This document shows, piece after piece, positions 1 to 7,774 of a stretch of 64,000 nt of DNA (positions are counted from its first letter, which is position 1; each line of letters begins with the position of its first letter). The notes beneath the pieces are model-generated. The model was given only the letters and a program-made list of their open reading frames with translations, had not been told where the DNA came from and did not search any database. A program made the translations under genes and the position numbers. The DNA is from DTU078 sp002397345 (GTDB taxonomy: Bacteria; Bacillota; Clostridia; Oscillospirales; CAG-272). The stretch spans positions 12,675-76,674 of the forward strand of contig CALLYE010000073.1 of the NCBI GenBank assembly GCA_937875545.1. Direction: 5' to 3'.

Positions 1-27
1 CACCTTGTGCGGCTTATAAACGAGTAA
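1..27 (+). CDS. C-terminal tail of an upstream CDS, probably spoVAD (partial)
   Basis: The first 24 bases read as an open frame ending HLVRLINE and a TAA stop, just before the strong ribosome binding site of spoVAE. SpoVAD precedes SpoVAE in clostridial spoVA operons, and a short IAH-type C-terminal tail fits that family. Only eight codons are visible, so the identity is inferred from gene order. Confidence 0.35.
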   Translation, partial: HLVRLINE

Positions 28-41
28 AGGGGGAGCTATAA

Positions 42-395
42 ATGAATTATTTATGGGCTTTTATCATCGGCGGGCTTTTCTGCGTGGTTGCGGAGCTGCT
101 GCTGTGTTATACCAAGCTGACCGCAGCCAGGATTCTGGTCGCGTATGTAGTTGCGGGCGTATTTTTGACTGCTATCGGGCTGTATTCCCCGCTCGTCGAC
201 TGGGCGGGCTGCGGCGCGACGACGCCATTGACGGGGTTCGGGTTCGCGCTCGCCGAGGGCGTTAAAAAAGCGGTCGCCGAACGCGGCATACTGGGCGCGC
301 TGACAGGCGGCTTAACCGCTACCGCGGGCGGTATTTCCGCCGCGCTGGTGTTCGCCTTCATCGCCGCGCTGGTGTTCAAGGGAAAACCGAAGTAA
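42..395 (+). CDS. spoVAE: Stage V sporulation protein AE
   Basis: Integral membrane subunit of the SpoVA channel, which moves dipicolinic acid with Ca2+ across the inner forespore membrane during sporulation and germination. The 117-residue length is normal for the family. Three to four hydrophobic segments surround the conserved GATTPLTGFG and GGLTATAGGISAA stretches. The start is set by AAAGGGGGAG about 7 bases before ATG. It lies 14 bases after the preceding stop, as expected inside a spoVA operon that begins outside the window. Its presence is the main evidence that the host forms endospores. Confidence 0.92.
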   Translation: MNYLWAFIIGGLFCVVAELLLCYTKLTAARILVAYVVAGVFLTAIGLYSPLVDWAGCGATTPLTGFGFALAEGVKKAVAERGILGALTGGLTATAGGISAALVFAFIAALVFKGKPK

Positions 396-411
396 ACAAG
401 CTGAAGAATAC

Positions 412-439
412 GCGCGGGGGTGTTTAAACACCCCCGCGC
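412..439. terminator. Perfect palindrome between convergent spoVAE and murI
   Basis: A 28-base perfect inverted repeat (GCGCGGGGG on the left, TGTTTAAACA at the centre, the complement on the right) sits 17 bases after spoVAE and 15 bases from the murI stop. It has no long T run on either side, but its position between convergent genes suggests a bidirectional terminator. Confidence 0.7.
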
Positions 440-454
440 ACATATATTGTCCCG

Positions 455-1246
455 TTAATATTTTTCTATATCTACCAGTTCAGCCGCACCATGCCAGCCG
501 TCTCCGAACAGCTTTGACGCGAATCGCGTGAAACCCTCGGGATCGTCGCTTACATAATAGCTCGGCGGAATATTTGCATCTGTGTCCGGAGCGTAGTAAT
601 GCGGCGCTATCGCATTCACCGCCTCCGCGCCGGTATCGATCAGCGTCACGCCGGGCAGCGACCGCGCGATCTCATCCGCAATCAGCGGATAATGCGTGCA
701 GCCTAAAATACAGGTATCCGCACCCGACTCGCGCACCTCGCGTAAATAACGCTCGCAGACCAGCCGCGTGACCTCATCTCCGCCGGTGAACCCGTTCTCG
801 ACCAACGGCACGAACAGCGGACAGGCTGCCGCCGTTACTTTTATCCCGGTATCGAGCTTTTTTATCTCACGTTCATAAGCGCCGCTGTTGACAGTCGCCG
901 TTGTGGCTATCACCGCGACATGGCGGTTTTTTGTCGCTTTGACCGCCGTTCCCGCCGCGCTTTCAACCACGCCGAACACCGGCACGTTGAAATTCGCGCG
1001 CAGCACGTCCAGAGCCGTCGAGCTGACCGTGCCGCACGCGACGAGCACCGCCGAAATATCGCTCCTCACCGAGAGCAGAAAGCGCATGTCCTGAAGCGCG
1101 TATTTAATAATCGTGCCGCGCGAGCGCGTGCCGTAGGGAACGCGGCCTGTGTCGCCAAAATATATGTACTGTGCGTCCGGAAAACGCGATCGCAGCTCCT
1201 TCACCGCGGTTAACCCGCCCAGTCCGCTGTCGAAAATTGCTATCAA
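455..1246 (-). CDS. murI: Glutamate racemase
   Basis: Converts L-glutamate to D-glutamate for peptidoglycan. The N-terminal IFDSGLGG and the YFGDTGRVPYG and GCTHYP motifs are all present, and both catalytic cysteines are retained (in VACGTVSS and GCTHYP). The first is in ACGTVSS, where the family consensus is ACNTASA. I place the start at a TTG codon (1246), giving 263 residues: AAAGGA lies 9 bases upstream and the protein then opens directly on the glycine-rich strand. An ATG at 1291 would add 15 residues of low-complexity sequence and has no good ribosome binding site. Transcribed from the consensus promoter at 1347-1375. Confidence 0.93.
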   Translation of the reverse strand: MIAIFDSGLGGLTAVKELRSRFPDAQYIYFGDTGRVPYGTRSRGTIIKYALQDMRFLLSVRSDISAVLVACGTVSSTALDVLRANFNVPVFGVVESAAGTAVKATKNRHVAVIATTATVNSGAYEREIKKLDTGIKVTAAACPLFVPLVENGFTGGDEVTRLVCERYLREVRESGADTCILGCTHYPLIADEIARSLPGVTLIDTGAEAVNAIAPHYYAPDTDANIPPSYYVSDDPEGFTRFASKLFGDGWHGAAELVDIEKY

Positions 1247-1294
1247 AGTATGTGTTCCTTTATATACTTTACAAAATATTTTAAAAATCATAGA

Positions 1295-1324
1295 GGTGGC
1301 AGCGTTTTAAAACGCTGTTGCCCC
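1295..1324. repeat. Palindrome in the murI leader, related to the dispersed AGCGTTT repeat
   Basis: The core CAGCGTTTTAAAACGCTG is a perfect palindrome flanked by GGTGG and TTGCCCC. It falls between the murI promoter and its TTG start, so it would form a hairpin in the 5' leader. The core resembles the palindromes near 5.5, 9.9 and 46.4 kb. Confidence 0.6.
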
Positions 1325-1346
1325 ATTTTTGTTTTTATACTGTATT

Positions 1347-1375
1347 ATTATATTCGCCCGCACAGTGAATGTCAA
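1347..1375 (-). promoter_or_regulatory. Sigma-A promoter of murI
   Basis: On the minus strand, TTGACA is followed after exactly 17 bases by TATAAT. It points to murI with a leader of about 95 bases. The divergent nptA-like promoter starts about 70 bases away. Confidence 0.85.
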
Positions 1376-1447
1376 TAGACTATATGATCCAGAATTTCAT
1401 ACGTGTGAAAATGCGTAAAAACCGCCGTGCCTTCGTTTAGAAAACAG

Positions 1448-1476
1448 TTGACAAAAACATTCATATATAGTATAAT
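1448..1476 (+). promoter_or_regulatory. Sigma-A promoter of the Na+/phosphate cotransporter gene
   Basis: TTGACA, 17 bases, TATAAT: an exact consensus match. The predicted leader before the cotransporter ATG is about 180 bases, long enough for the small frame annotated at 1609-1686. Confidence 0.88.
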
Positions 1477-1608
1477 GCAAATATCTTTTTGTATTGGGGT
1501 GCATGTGGTCGGGCTGACTATATGAATGGTAGCGGTATGCAGTTATATAAGACATCTGTAGGACAATAATTTGTTCCATAGGTGTGTTTTTTTATGTTGC
1601 GGAGCATC

Positions 1609-1686
1609 ATGGAAGAATTAGACGAAAAAGAAGAAGCAGAAAAAGTAATTGGAAGGAAGCAAAAATGGATATTTTCGATGTTTTAA
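1609..1686 (+). CDS. Possible leader peptide overlapping the cotransporter start
   Basis: A 25-codon frame starting MEELDEKEEAEK, very rich in Glu and Lys, with GCGGAG 5-6 bases upstream of ATG. It overlaps the first seven codons of the downstream cotransporter in another frame, the layout expected of translational coupling. An alternative ATG in the same frame is at 1594. No family is recognised, and the purine-rich stretch could simply be the ribosome binding region. Confidence 0.3.
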   Translation: MEELDEKEEAEKVIGRKQKWIFSMF

Positions 1687-3407
1687 CATTAATTGGGGGG
1701 CTGTGTTTGTTCCTGTTCGGCATGAGCCTTATGGGAACCGGTTTAGAAAAAGCTGCCGGAAGCAGTTTAAAAACATTGCTTGGCAAATTAACCACAAATA
1801 AAGCTGCTGGTTTTCTGACAGGATTAGGCGTAACCGCTGTTATTCAAAGTTCTTCAGCAACGACCGTTATGGTCGTCGGTTTTGTCAACTCCGGGCTCAT
1901 GACGTTAAAACAGGCAATAAACGTCATAATGGGCGCCAACGTCGGCACAACGGCTACCGCGTGGATACTGAGTTTATCGGGTATTGAAAGCACTAACACG
2001 ATTGTTAAGCTATTAAAACCCACTTCTTTCACCCCCATACTTGCCCTTGTTGGTCTTGCTTTGTATATGTTCAGCAAAAACAACAGGAAAAAAGATACCG
2101 GTATAATATTGTTAGGTTTTACAATATTGATGTTCGGCATGGAAACCATGACCGGCGCCGTATCAGGTTTAAAAGATGTACCGGAATTCAGAAACATCCT
2201 TTTAATGTTCTCTAACCCGATTTTGGGTGTGCTGGCAGGAGCGATTTTAACCGGCATTATTCAATCAAGCTCCGCTTCCGTCGGTATCCTGCAAGCTTTG
2301 GCGACGACGGGTCAAGTCACGTTCGGGACAGCCATTCCGATTATCATGGGACAAAATATCGGCACTTGTGTAACAGCCATGATCTCATCGGTGGGAACCA
2401 ACAAAAACGCCCGGCGCGCAGCGGTTGTCCACTTGTCGTTCAATGTGATCGGAACGGTTATATGGCTGAGTTTATTTAGTGCCGCCAATACGATCCTGCA
2501 TTTTAGTTTTATCAATAATCCGCTCAATCAAATGGACATCGCTGTTATTCACTCTTTATTCAATATACTCTGCACCATTCTGTTATTGCCCTTATCCTCG
2601 TTCCTTGAGAAACTTTCGTATAAATTAATCCCCGATTCCAAAACCATGGACAGCATCAATATTTTAGATGAACGTTTGATAACTACTCCGGCTATCGCTA
2701 TTGACCGCTGCCGGGTCGTAACGGAAACAATGGCGGATATTTCAAGTCAGGCGTTAAGGGATTCTCTTTTAATTTTAAAAAGTTATGACCCCGCCCTTTC
2801 AGCCAAGATCCGTGAAAATGAAGATGCATCAGATAAATATGAAGATATTCTCGGAAACTATATTGTAAAATTAAGCAGCCACGCCATGAGCGGCTCCGAC
2901 AATGTTGAATCGGCAAAATTGTTGCGTCTGATCGGCGATTTAGAGCGTATTTCCGACCACGCGGTAAATATTTTGGAGTCCGCGGAGGAAATTCGCGAAA
3001 AAAATATCATATTTACTGTTGAAGCGCAAAATGAATTATCCAAAATGACCGATGCGGTTGGAGAAATCTTGGATTTAGCGATATATTCATTTAAACACAA
3101 TGACTATAACTCCGCTTTTCTTGTGCAGCCTTTAGAAGAAGTGGTGGACGAGTTAAAAGAACAATTGCGTTCCAATCATATTATCCGCCTGCAAAAGGGA
3201 GAATGTTCGATCGAAGCCGGATTTGTTTGGTCTGATATACTCACCAATATGGAACGTGTCGCCGATCACTGCTTAAATATCGCCAACTGTATCGTCGATA
3301 CCTCCGACTTTAAATTTTCACATGAACATTCCGTTAAAGCAGAGATGGACAGTTCTCAATATTCGAGCCGATATGAAGCTTATGTGAAAAAATACGCTTT
3401 AAAATAG
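1665..3407 (+). CDS. Na+/Pi cotransporter family protein with C-terminal PhoU domain
   Basis: Predicted sodium-dependent phosphate transporter of the NptA/PNaS family, fused to a cytoplasmic PhoU-like helical domain. The first ~310 residues are hydrophobic and contain the family's two inverted QSSSA repeats (IQSSSATTVMVVG and IQSSSASVGIL), each followed by an MG-N-GT motif (MGANVGTT and MGQNIGTC). Residues ~370-570 are charged helices with the ERxxDH-type repeats of PhoU (LERISDHAVNI, MERVADHCLNI). I start at ATG 1665 (580 residues), where GGAAGG sits 8 bases upstream; a longer frame from 1584 adds a basic stretch and lacks a binding site. Codon use is visibly more AT-rich than in murI or the TerB-type gene. 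A terminator follows directly. Confidence 0.9.
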   Translation: MDIFDVLTLIGGLCLFLFGMSLMGTGLEKAAGSSLKTLLGKLTTNKAAGFLTGLGVTAVIQSSSATTVMVVGFVNSGLMTLKQAINVIMGANVGTTATAWILSLSGIESTNTIVKLLKPTSFTPILALVGLALYMFSKNNRKKDTGIILLGFTILMFGMETMTGAVSGLKDVPEFRNILLMFSNPILGVLAGAILTGIIQSSSASVGILQALATTGQVTFGTAIPIIMGQNIGTCVTAMISSVGTNKNARRAAVVHLSFNVIGTVIWLSLFSAANTILHFSFINNPLNQMDIAVIHSLFNILCTILLLPLSSFLEKLSYKLIPDSKTMDSINILDERLITTPAIAIDRCRVVTETMADISSQALRDSLLILKSYDPALSAKIRENEDASDKYEDILGNYIVKLSSHAMSGSDNVESAKLLRLIGDLERISDHAVNILESAEEIREKNIIFTVEAQNELSKMTDAVGEILDLAIYSFKHNDYNSAFLVQPLEEVVDELKEQLRSNHIIRLQKGECSIEAGFVWSDILTNMERVADHCLNIANCIVDTSDFKFSHEHSVKAEMDSSQYSSRYEAYVKKYALK

Positions 3408-3414
3408 AAACAAA

Positions 3415-3440
3415 AACAGGGTTGCGCGCCCTGCTTTTTT
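3415..3440 (+). terminator. Rho-independent terminator after the cotransporter gene
   Basis: CAGGG and CCCTG arms enclose a TTGCGCG loop and are followed by a run of six T. It begins 8 bases after the stop codon. Confidence 0.8.
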
Positions 3441-3497
3441 ATTTAATCGCATCACATATATTTCCCCGCGCATAACGTATATTTTCCGGCGATTTTA

Positions 3498-3526
3498 TTG
3501 ACAATGGACTTTGTGCGTGTTACAAT
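3498..3526 (+). promoter_or_regulatory. Sigma-A promoter of the TerB_N operon
   Basis: TTGACA, 17 bases, TACAAT. It lies about 60 bases upstream of the GTG start at 3588. Confidence 0.8.
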
Positions 3527-3587
3527 AACATGATAAGATGGTATCATTATATTATACAGATGTTGAAAAGGGGAGGATAACGCGACT

Positions 3588-5465
3588 GTGGATGAAAAAA
3601 CAAACGACGATTTTTGGGACATAGATTACATCCGACCCAAAAAGAAGCCGCGCCCGTTCTCGCGCGACACTGGTACCATCCGTCTGGATTTTGAAAACTC
3701 CTCCGCCGCGGACAATGCCCCGGGTCACGGTGATATCCCTCCCGCCGGGCGAATCACGCCCGCAAAAAACCCTCCTCTGCGCAAATTGACGCTTGACGAA
3801 CTGAAAAACGTCGGCATTGTCGTACCGGGCAGCGTTATAAACCCGCCGCCGGCTGAACCCGTACCCGCGCAAGATGATGAACCGACCATAACCGCACCCG
3901 CGATCGGCGCCGCGATCCCCTCGCGCGAGGAGCTTGCCCGGCGCAACGAGCCGTACCTGCGCTATACGCCCGCCGATAACAGGCTGCTTAACGAAGTCAG
4001 GGTCTGCATGTGGCCCACGCCCTTCACCATATACGAGCGCTTCCGCAGCGACGCGCGGCGTTATTATAATCACCCCGCGCGCGAATGCGAACCCGCGCCC
4101 TTCTTTTCGTTTATGCCGCAATACGCGCAGCTTAACGCCGTCCAGCGCGCGTGGTATTTTTGGTGGCGCTCTCTGGCGAGAGAAGGAAAATATCTCCCCA
4201 CCGACTTCGGATATGTTTATTTATATATTTATGAACTCATCAATCTTTCGGACACGCTTGACGCGTCGGCGGTGCTGAACTCGATGGTCGATGTGTGGCT
4301 GGGCTGCCGCGCGCAGCACCCACGACTCGACCGCTATCTGTCCGAGTGGGTGTGTGATTTGTGCCTGATACACAATCTGCCCCTGCCATATGAGCGATTA
4401 AAAGTAATCTACCCGCAGATCACCGCCATAGCGCGGTTCAAGGAGTTTTACGCCGGCTGCGACAAAGGCGAGGAGTCGCCGTTCGCAAAAGCGCTTTTCG
4501 ATTTCAACTCCGGCTATGACTGGCGGCAGAGCAAATATATCACCGACGCCAACCGCGAACTGTTCGAGAAGCATATACGCGGCGCATTCATGTTCGCCTG
4601 CCGCGAGCTTGAGCACGCTCCGGATACCTCCGGTACAGATGTGCCGGACGGAGCGCAGACGCAAAACACCCAGACGCAAAATGCGCATGATGACCTGCTC
4701 ACCTCGGCGCTGCGCAGCTATGGTTCGAAGCTGCGCGTGATACGCGACGCCTATTCAGGCGCGCTGTGCTCATACGAAATCAAACGCCGCATCGAGGTTG
4801 ATTACAGCAGTTGCACACGCTCGCCCGAGCTGCGGTTTATCGTCACCGACATGGTAAAGTATGCCGAAAACAACGTCCGCGCGATGATAGGCGTGAAATC
4901 GCGTTTCAACACGCCCAATCTGCCTCCCCCCGCGCGTGTGCATATATATAATTATTTTGCCCCCTACCGCGTCAAGCCGGATAAAAAAACCGCGGAGAAG
5001 CCCGAATACGAAAAACAATACGAAGCCGCGAGCATGTCTCTGTCGCCCGAAGCGGCGCTCGAGCTTGAGCGCCGTTCGTGGGAAACGACCGACCGGCTGG
5101 TCAACGCGTTCACCGACGCAGAGGACGTTGTTTCCGATGTACCGCCTGTCACCCGTCAAACGGACGATAACGTCCCTGACACGGCGGCAATGCAAAATGA
5201 CGCGCCTTTGATTACGCCGCCCGACACCGACCCGGGACTTGCGATATGCGCGCGCGCCTACCGCTTCATTCGCGCGGGCGACGCACACGGTTTTGCGGCG
5301 CTGGCAGACGAGTATAACATAATGCCCGAGACGCTGGCGGAGAACCTCAACGAATACGCTTATGAAATCGTCGGCGATATCGCGGCGGAGCCCGACGGTA
5401 CCGGCTGGCGGATTGTGGACGACTACGCCGCCGAGCTTGACGATTATTTCGATGAAGTGAAATAA
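3588..5465 (+). CDS. TerB N-terminal/C-terminal domain protein
   Basis: A 625-residue protein starting at GTG, with GGGGAGG 11 bases upstream. Residues 1-145 are Pro-rich and probably disordered. Residues ~150-360 match the TerB_N domain pattern: a FxSFMPQYAQL segment, then AWYFWWRSLAREGKYLPTD and a GYVYLYIYELINL helix. A helical C-terminal part (~490-625), opening with SPEAALELERRSWE and ending acidic, looks like TerB_C. TerB-family domains are tied to stress responses and, in comparative genomics, to phage defence and DNA-processing cassettes. Here it is the first gene before a BrxD-like ATPase. A molecular activity is not known. The domain call is from pattern memory; a profile search would settle it. 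Confidence 0.72.
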   Translation: MDEKTNDDFWDIDYIRPKKKPRPFSRDTGTIRLDFENSSAADNAPGHGDIPPAGRITPAKNPPLRKLTLDELKNVGIVVPGSVINPPPAEPVPAQDDEPTITAPAIGAAIPSREELARRNEPYLRYTPADNRLLNEVRVCMWPTPFTIYERFRSDARRYYNHPARECEPAPFFSFMPQYAQLNAVQRAWYFWWRSLAREGKYLPTDFGYVYLYIYELINLSDTLDASAVLNSMVDVWLGCRAQHPRLDRYLSEWVCDLCLIHNLPLPYERLKVIYPQITAIARFKEFYAGCDKGEESPFAKALFDFNSGYDWRQSKYITDANRELFEKHIRGAFMFACRELEHAPDTSGTDVPDGAQTQNTQTQNAHDDLLTSALRSYGSKLRVIRDAYSGALCSYEIKRRIEVDYSSCTRSPELRFIVTDMVKYAENNVRAMIGVKSRFNTPNLPPPARVHIYNYFAPYRVKPDKKTAEKPEYEKQYEAASMSLSPEAALELERRSWETTDRLVNAFTDAEDVVSDVPPVTRQTDDNVPDTAAMQNDAPLITPPDTDPGLAICARAYRFIRAGDAHGFAALADEYNIMPETLAENLNEYAYEIVGDIAAEPDGTGWRIVDDYAAELDDYFDEVK

Positions 5466-5500
5466 AACAAAATAAAAGTAAACAATAATATACAGACTCT

Positions 5501-5533
5501 TGAGCCGCCGACGTTTGCGAACGCTGGCCGCTC
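5501..5533. repeat. Dispersed palindrome between the TerB_N and ATPase genes
   Basis: GAGCCGCCGACGTTTGCGAA followed by CGCTGGCCGCTC forms an imperfect inverted repeat. The complement strongly resembles the palindrome at 46371-46411 (GCGTTTAC / AAACGTTGG core). It may attenuate expression of the second gene relative to the first. Confidence 0.6.
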
Positions 5534-5552
5534 ATAAAACGGTAAACAGAAA

Positions 5553-6929
5553 ATGGACGAACAAAAGATACCCAAACGGATTTTAAACAGCCTGATGAGC
5601 TCGATAGCGGCGGGCGTCGTGCCCCGCACGGGCGCGCCTTACATCGCCATAGGGCGCAACGATGAAATCGCGGCGCTGCTTGGCGACCTTGAGCTTATCA
5701 ACGACGGCGGCAGCTCGATGCGTTTCATCATCGGCAAATACGGCAGCGGAAAGAGCTTTTTAATGCAGCTCATCCGCGGCTTTGCCGTCGAGCGCGGTTT
5801 TATTTGCGCCGACTGTGACCTCTCACCCGAGCGGCGCATCTGTGGCGGCAAGGGTACGGGCGTTGCCACTTATCGTGAGCTGATTAAAAACCTCGCGTCC
5901 AAAACAAGCCCCGACGGCGGCGCGCTGACGATTATAATTTCAAAATGGCTGTCGGGACTGCGCACCGAGCTGGCGGCTGCGGGACTTGAGCCGGGAACCG
6001 CCGAGTTCGACACGGAGCTTAAAGCGCGCGTCTACGCGCTGGGGCGCGAGCTTGAGGGGCAGGTCGGCGGCTTCGATTTTGCGCGTGTTTTGACCGTCTA
6101 TTATGACGCGAGCCGCTCCGACTCCGACGAAGCCGAGGAAAAACGTTCCTCCTGTATGCGCTGGCTGCGCGGCGAATTCGCGACCCGCACCGAGGCGCGC
6201 GCTGCGCTCGGCGTGGGGGATATCATCAACGACGAAAACTGGTATGACTACATCAAGCTGCTCAGCGTATTTATACGCAGGATAGGCTATCGCGGGCTGG
6301 TGGTGTTCATCGACGAGTGCGTCAACCTGTATAAAATCGTGAACCGCGTATCGCGCGAAAACAATTATGAGAAGCTGCTCGCCATGTTCAACGACGCGCT
6401 GGGCGGGCGCGCGCCGGGTCTGGCGCTTATACTCGGCGGCACGCCGCAATTTTTAGAGGATCCCAGACGCGGGCTGTTCAGCTACGAGGCGCTGCGCTCT
6501 CGTTTGACCGACGGCAAATTCGCGGCGGCGGGATACCGCAATCTGCTCGGCCCGGTGATACGGCTGCGCAGACTGTCCGACGATGAGCTGTTCGCGCTCG
6601 TCGCGCGTATCACCAAACTGCACGCGCAGGCGTACGCATGGGAGCCGCGCGTGACGACGGAGGAACAGGCGGCGTTTCTATCAAGCTGTCTGGCGCGGGC
6701 CGGCGCGGATGTGATGATCACCCCACGCGAGATAATCCGCGATTACATGTCGGTATTGAACATCCTGCTGCAAAACCCCGCCGCGACCTTTGCCGAGATC
6801 GTGGGCAGCGGCGTGGTTACGCTTAAAACAGCCTATAACGGCGAAAACCGACCCGCCGAGGCTTCGTCGGAAACCGACGAAGCCAGCCCCTCAAGCTCAT
6901 CCTTCAGCCTTGAGGACATTGAATTATGA
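5553..6929 (+). CDS. BREX-system BrxD-like P-loop ATPase (DUF2791 type)
   Basis: A 458-residue AAA+-like ATPase. The Walker A motif is GKYGSGKS at 61-68. The Walker B is LVVFIDE at 249-255, and the sensor-like strand LILGGTPQ is at ~292-299. The segment after it, LEDPRRGLFSYEALRSRL (301-318), is characteristic of BrxD-type proteins in BREX and related defence or DNA-processing loci. N-terminal residues 26-40 carry the TGAPYIAIGRNDEI segment typical of the family. The C-terminal ~30 residues are Ser/Glu-rich, ending FSLEDIEL. It pairs with the TerB_N protein upstream; the DEAD/DEAH helicase that often completes this cassette is not in this window. The stop overlaps the next ATG by four bases. 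Confidence 0.82.
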   Translation: MDEQKIPKRILNSLMSSIAAGVVPRTGAPYIAIGRNDEIAALLGDLELINDGGSSMRFIIGKYGSGKSFLMQLIRGFAVERGFICADCDLSPERRICGGKGTGVATYRELIKNLASKTSPDGGALTIIISKWLSGLRTELAAAGLEPGTAEFDTELKARVYALGRELEGQVGGFDFARVLTVYYDASRSDSDEAEEKRSSCMRWLRGEFATRTEARAALGVGDIINDENWYDYIKLLSVFIRRIGYRGLVVFIDECVNLYKIVNRVSRENNYEKLLAMFNDALGGRAPGLALILGGTPQFLEDPRRGLFSYEALRSRLTDGKFAAAGYRNLLGPVIRLRRLSDDELFALVARITKLHAQAYAWEPRVTTEEQAAFLSSCLARAGADVMITPREIIRDYMSVLNILLQNPAATFAEIVGSGVVTLKTAYNGENRPAEASSETDEASPSSSSFSLEDIEL

Positions 6930-7774
6930 AGTGGGCAAAATTTATAGTTATCGCCGCGCTCACCGTTTCGCTCATGTCGTGCGGTGTTCTCACAAATAAA
7001 TATTCCGAACAAACCGGCGGACAGGATTATGAAACAAATTCATCCGAAAAAAGCAAACCCGCCAAAAAAACCGAGCCTGAAACTGCTCCCGTAACCGTAT
7101 ACAACCCCTATTTCGAGGTAGTGGCCCGCGAAACAAAAGACGGCATCCTTTATCTGCCCGCCGACGACGGGTTCGGCAATCCCACCGGCGACATTATCGT
7201 AATCGGATATAACGGCGTTTCGCAGAACGTGAAAATCCCAGCCATCATCGACGGCGGCAATGTGACGAGCATCGGCGAGGGCGCTTTTTATGGCAAGGGC
7301 AACATCTCGACCATCACTATCTCCGATTCGGTAACAGAAATCGGGCGCGCGGCGTTTTCTACCTGCCCGAACCTGACCGCCGTTACGTTTGGACGCGGTA
7401 TTACCGCGCTGCCCCCGGAGTTATTGCGTGGCTGCAAGGTGCTTTCTTCCGTAAAATTGCCCGAAACGCTTACACTGATCGGTGATTTTGCTTTCGAAGG
7501 CTGTTTGCGGCTTGAGAGCCTGTACATCCCCGCGTCGGTGACGGAAATCGGGTTCGACGCTTTCATGGGCTGCGAGTGGCTGACGCTGGATGTTTCTGAT
7601 AACGAACACGCAGCGTCATACGCTGAAGAAAACAAAATCAACGCCGATCCGTTCTTCACCTACTCCGCGCAGCGAGGGAGGATTTACGCCGTCGTTGCCG
7701 CCGGTGTGCTGATCGCCGCGGCGATGCTTGTTATTCCGGTATTTCTGCGTCGCAAGAAAGAGGGTGCGCGATGA
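6926..7774 (+). CDS. Leucine-rich-repeat (BspA-like) lipoprotein with C-terminal membrane anchor
   Basis: The 282-residue product begins with a lipoprotein signal ending LMSC (Cys ~20), followed by a Ser/Lys/Glu-rich linker. Residues ~100-220 contain BspA-type (LRR_5) repeats: IPAIIDGGNVTSIGEGAF, ITISDSVTEIGRAAF, VKLPETLTLIGDFAF and IPASVTEIGFDAF. A hydrophobic helix (~252-274) is followed by a basic tail, RRKKEGAR. A lipobox and a C-terminal helix with cytoplasmic positive charges would tether both ends to the membrane. It overlaps both neighbours by ATGA, so it is translationally coupled to the ATPase and to dtd. Function unknown; LRR_5 domains usually mediate protein binding at the cell surface. 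Confidence 0.78.
   Translation: MKWAKFIVIAALTVSLMSCGVLTNKYSEQTGGQDYETNSSEKSKPAKKTEPETAPVTVYNPYFEVVARETKDGILYLPADDGFGNPTGDIIVIGYNGVSQNVKIPAIIDGGNVTSIGEGAFYGKGNISTITISDSVTEIGRAAFSTCPNLTAVTFGRGITALPPELLRGCKVLSSVKLPETLTLIGDFAFEGCLRLESLYIPASVTEIGFDAFMGCEWLTLDVSDNEHAASYAEENKINADPFFTYSAQRGRIYAVVAAGVLIAAAMLVIPVFLRRKKEGAR

Noticed and set aside
1397..1579. 60-codon minus-strand frame between the murI and cotransporter promoters
   Set aside because: It overlaps a consensus plus-strand promoter and has no Shine-Dalgarno; Tyr/His-rich composition suggests chance.
3588..6929. A full BREX or Ter defence locus
   Set aside because: No PglZ, methyltransferase, BrxC, BrxL, TerD or helicase gene is present; only the TerB_N protein and BrxD-like ATPase are supported.
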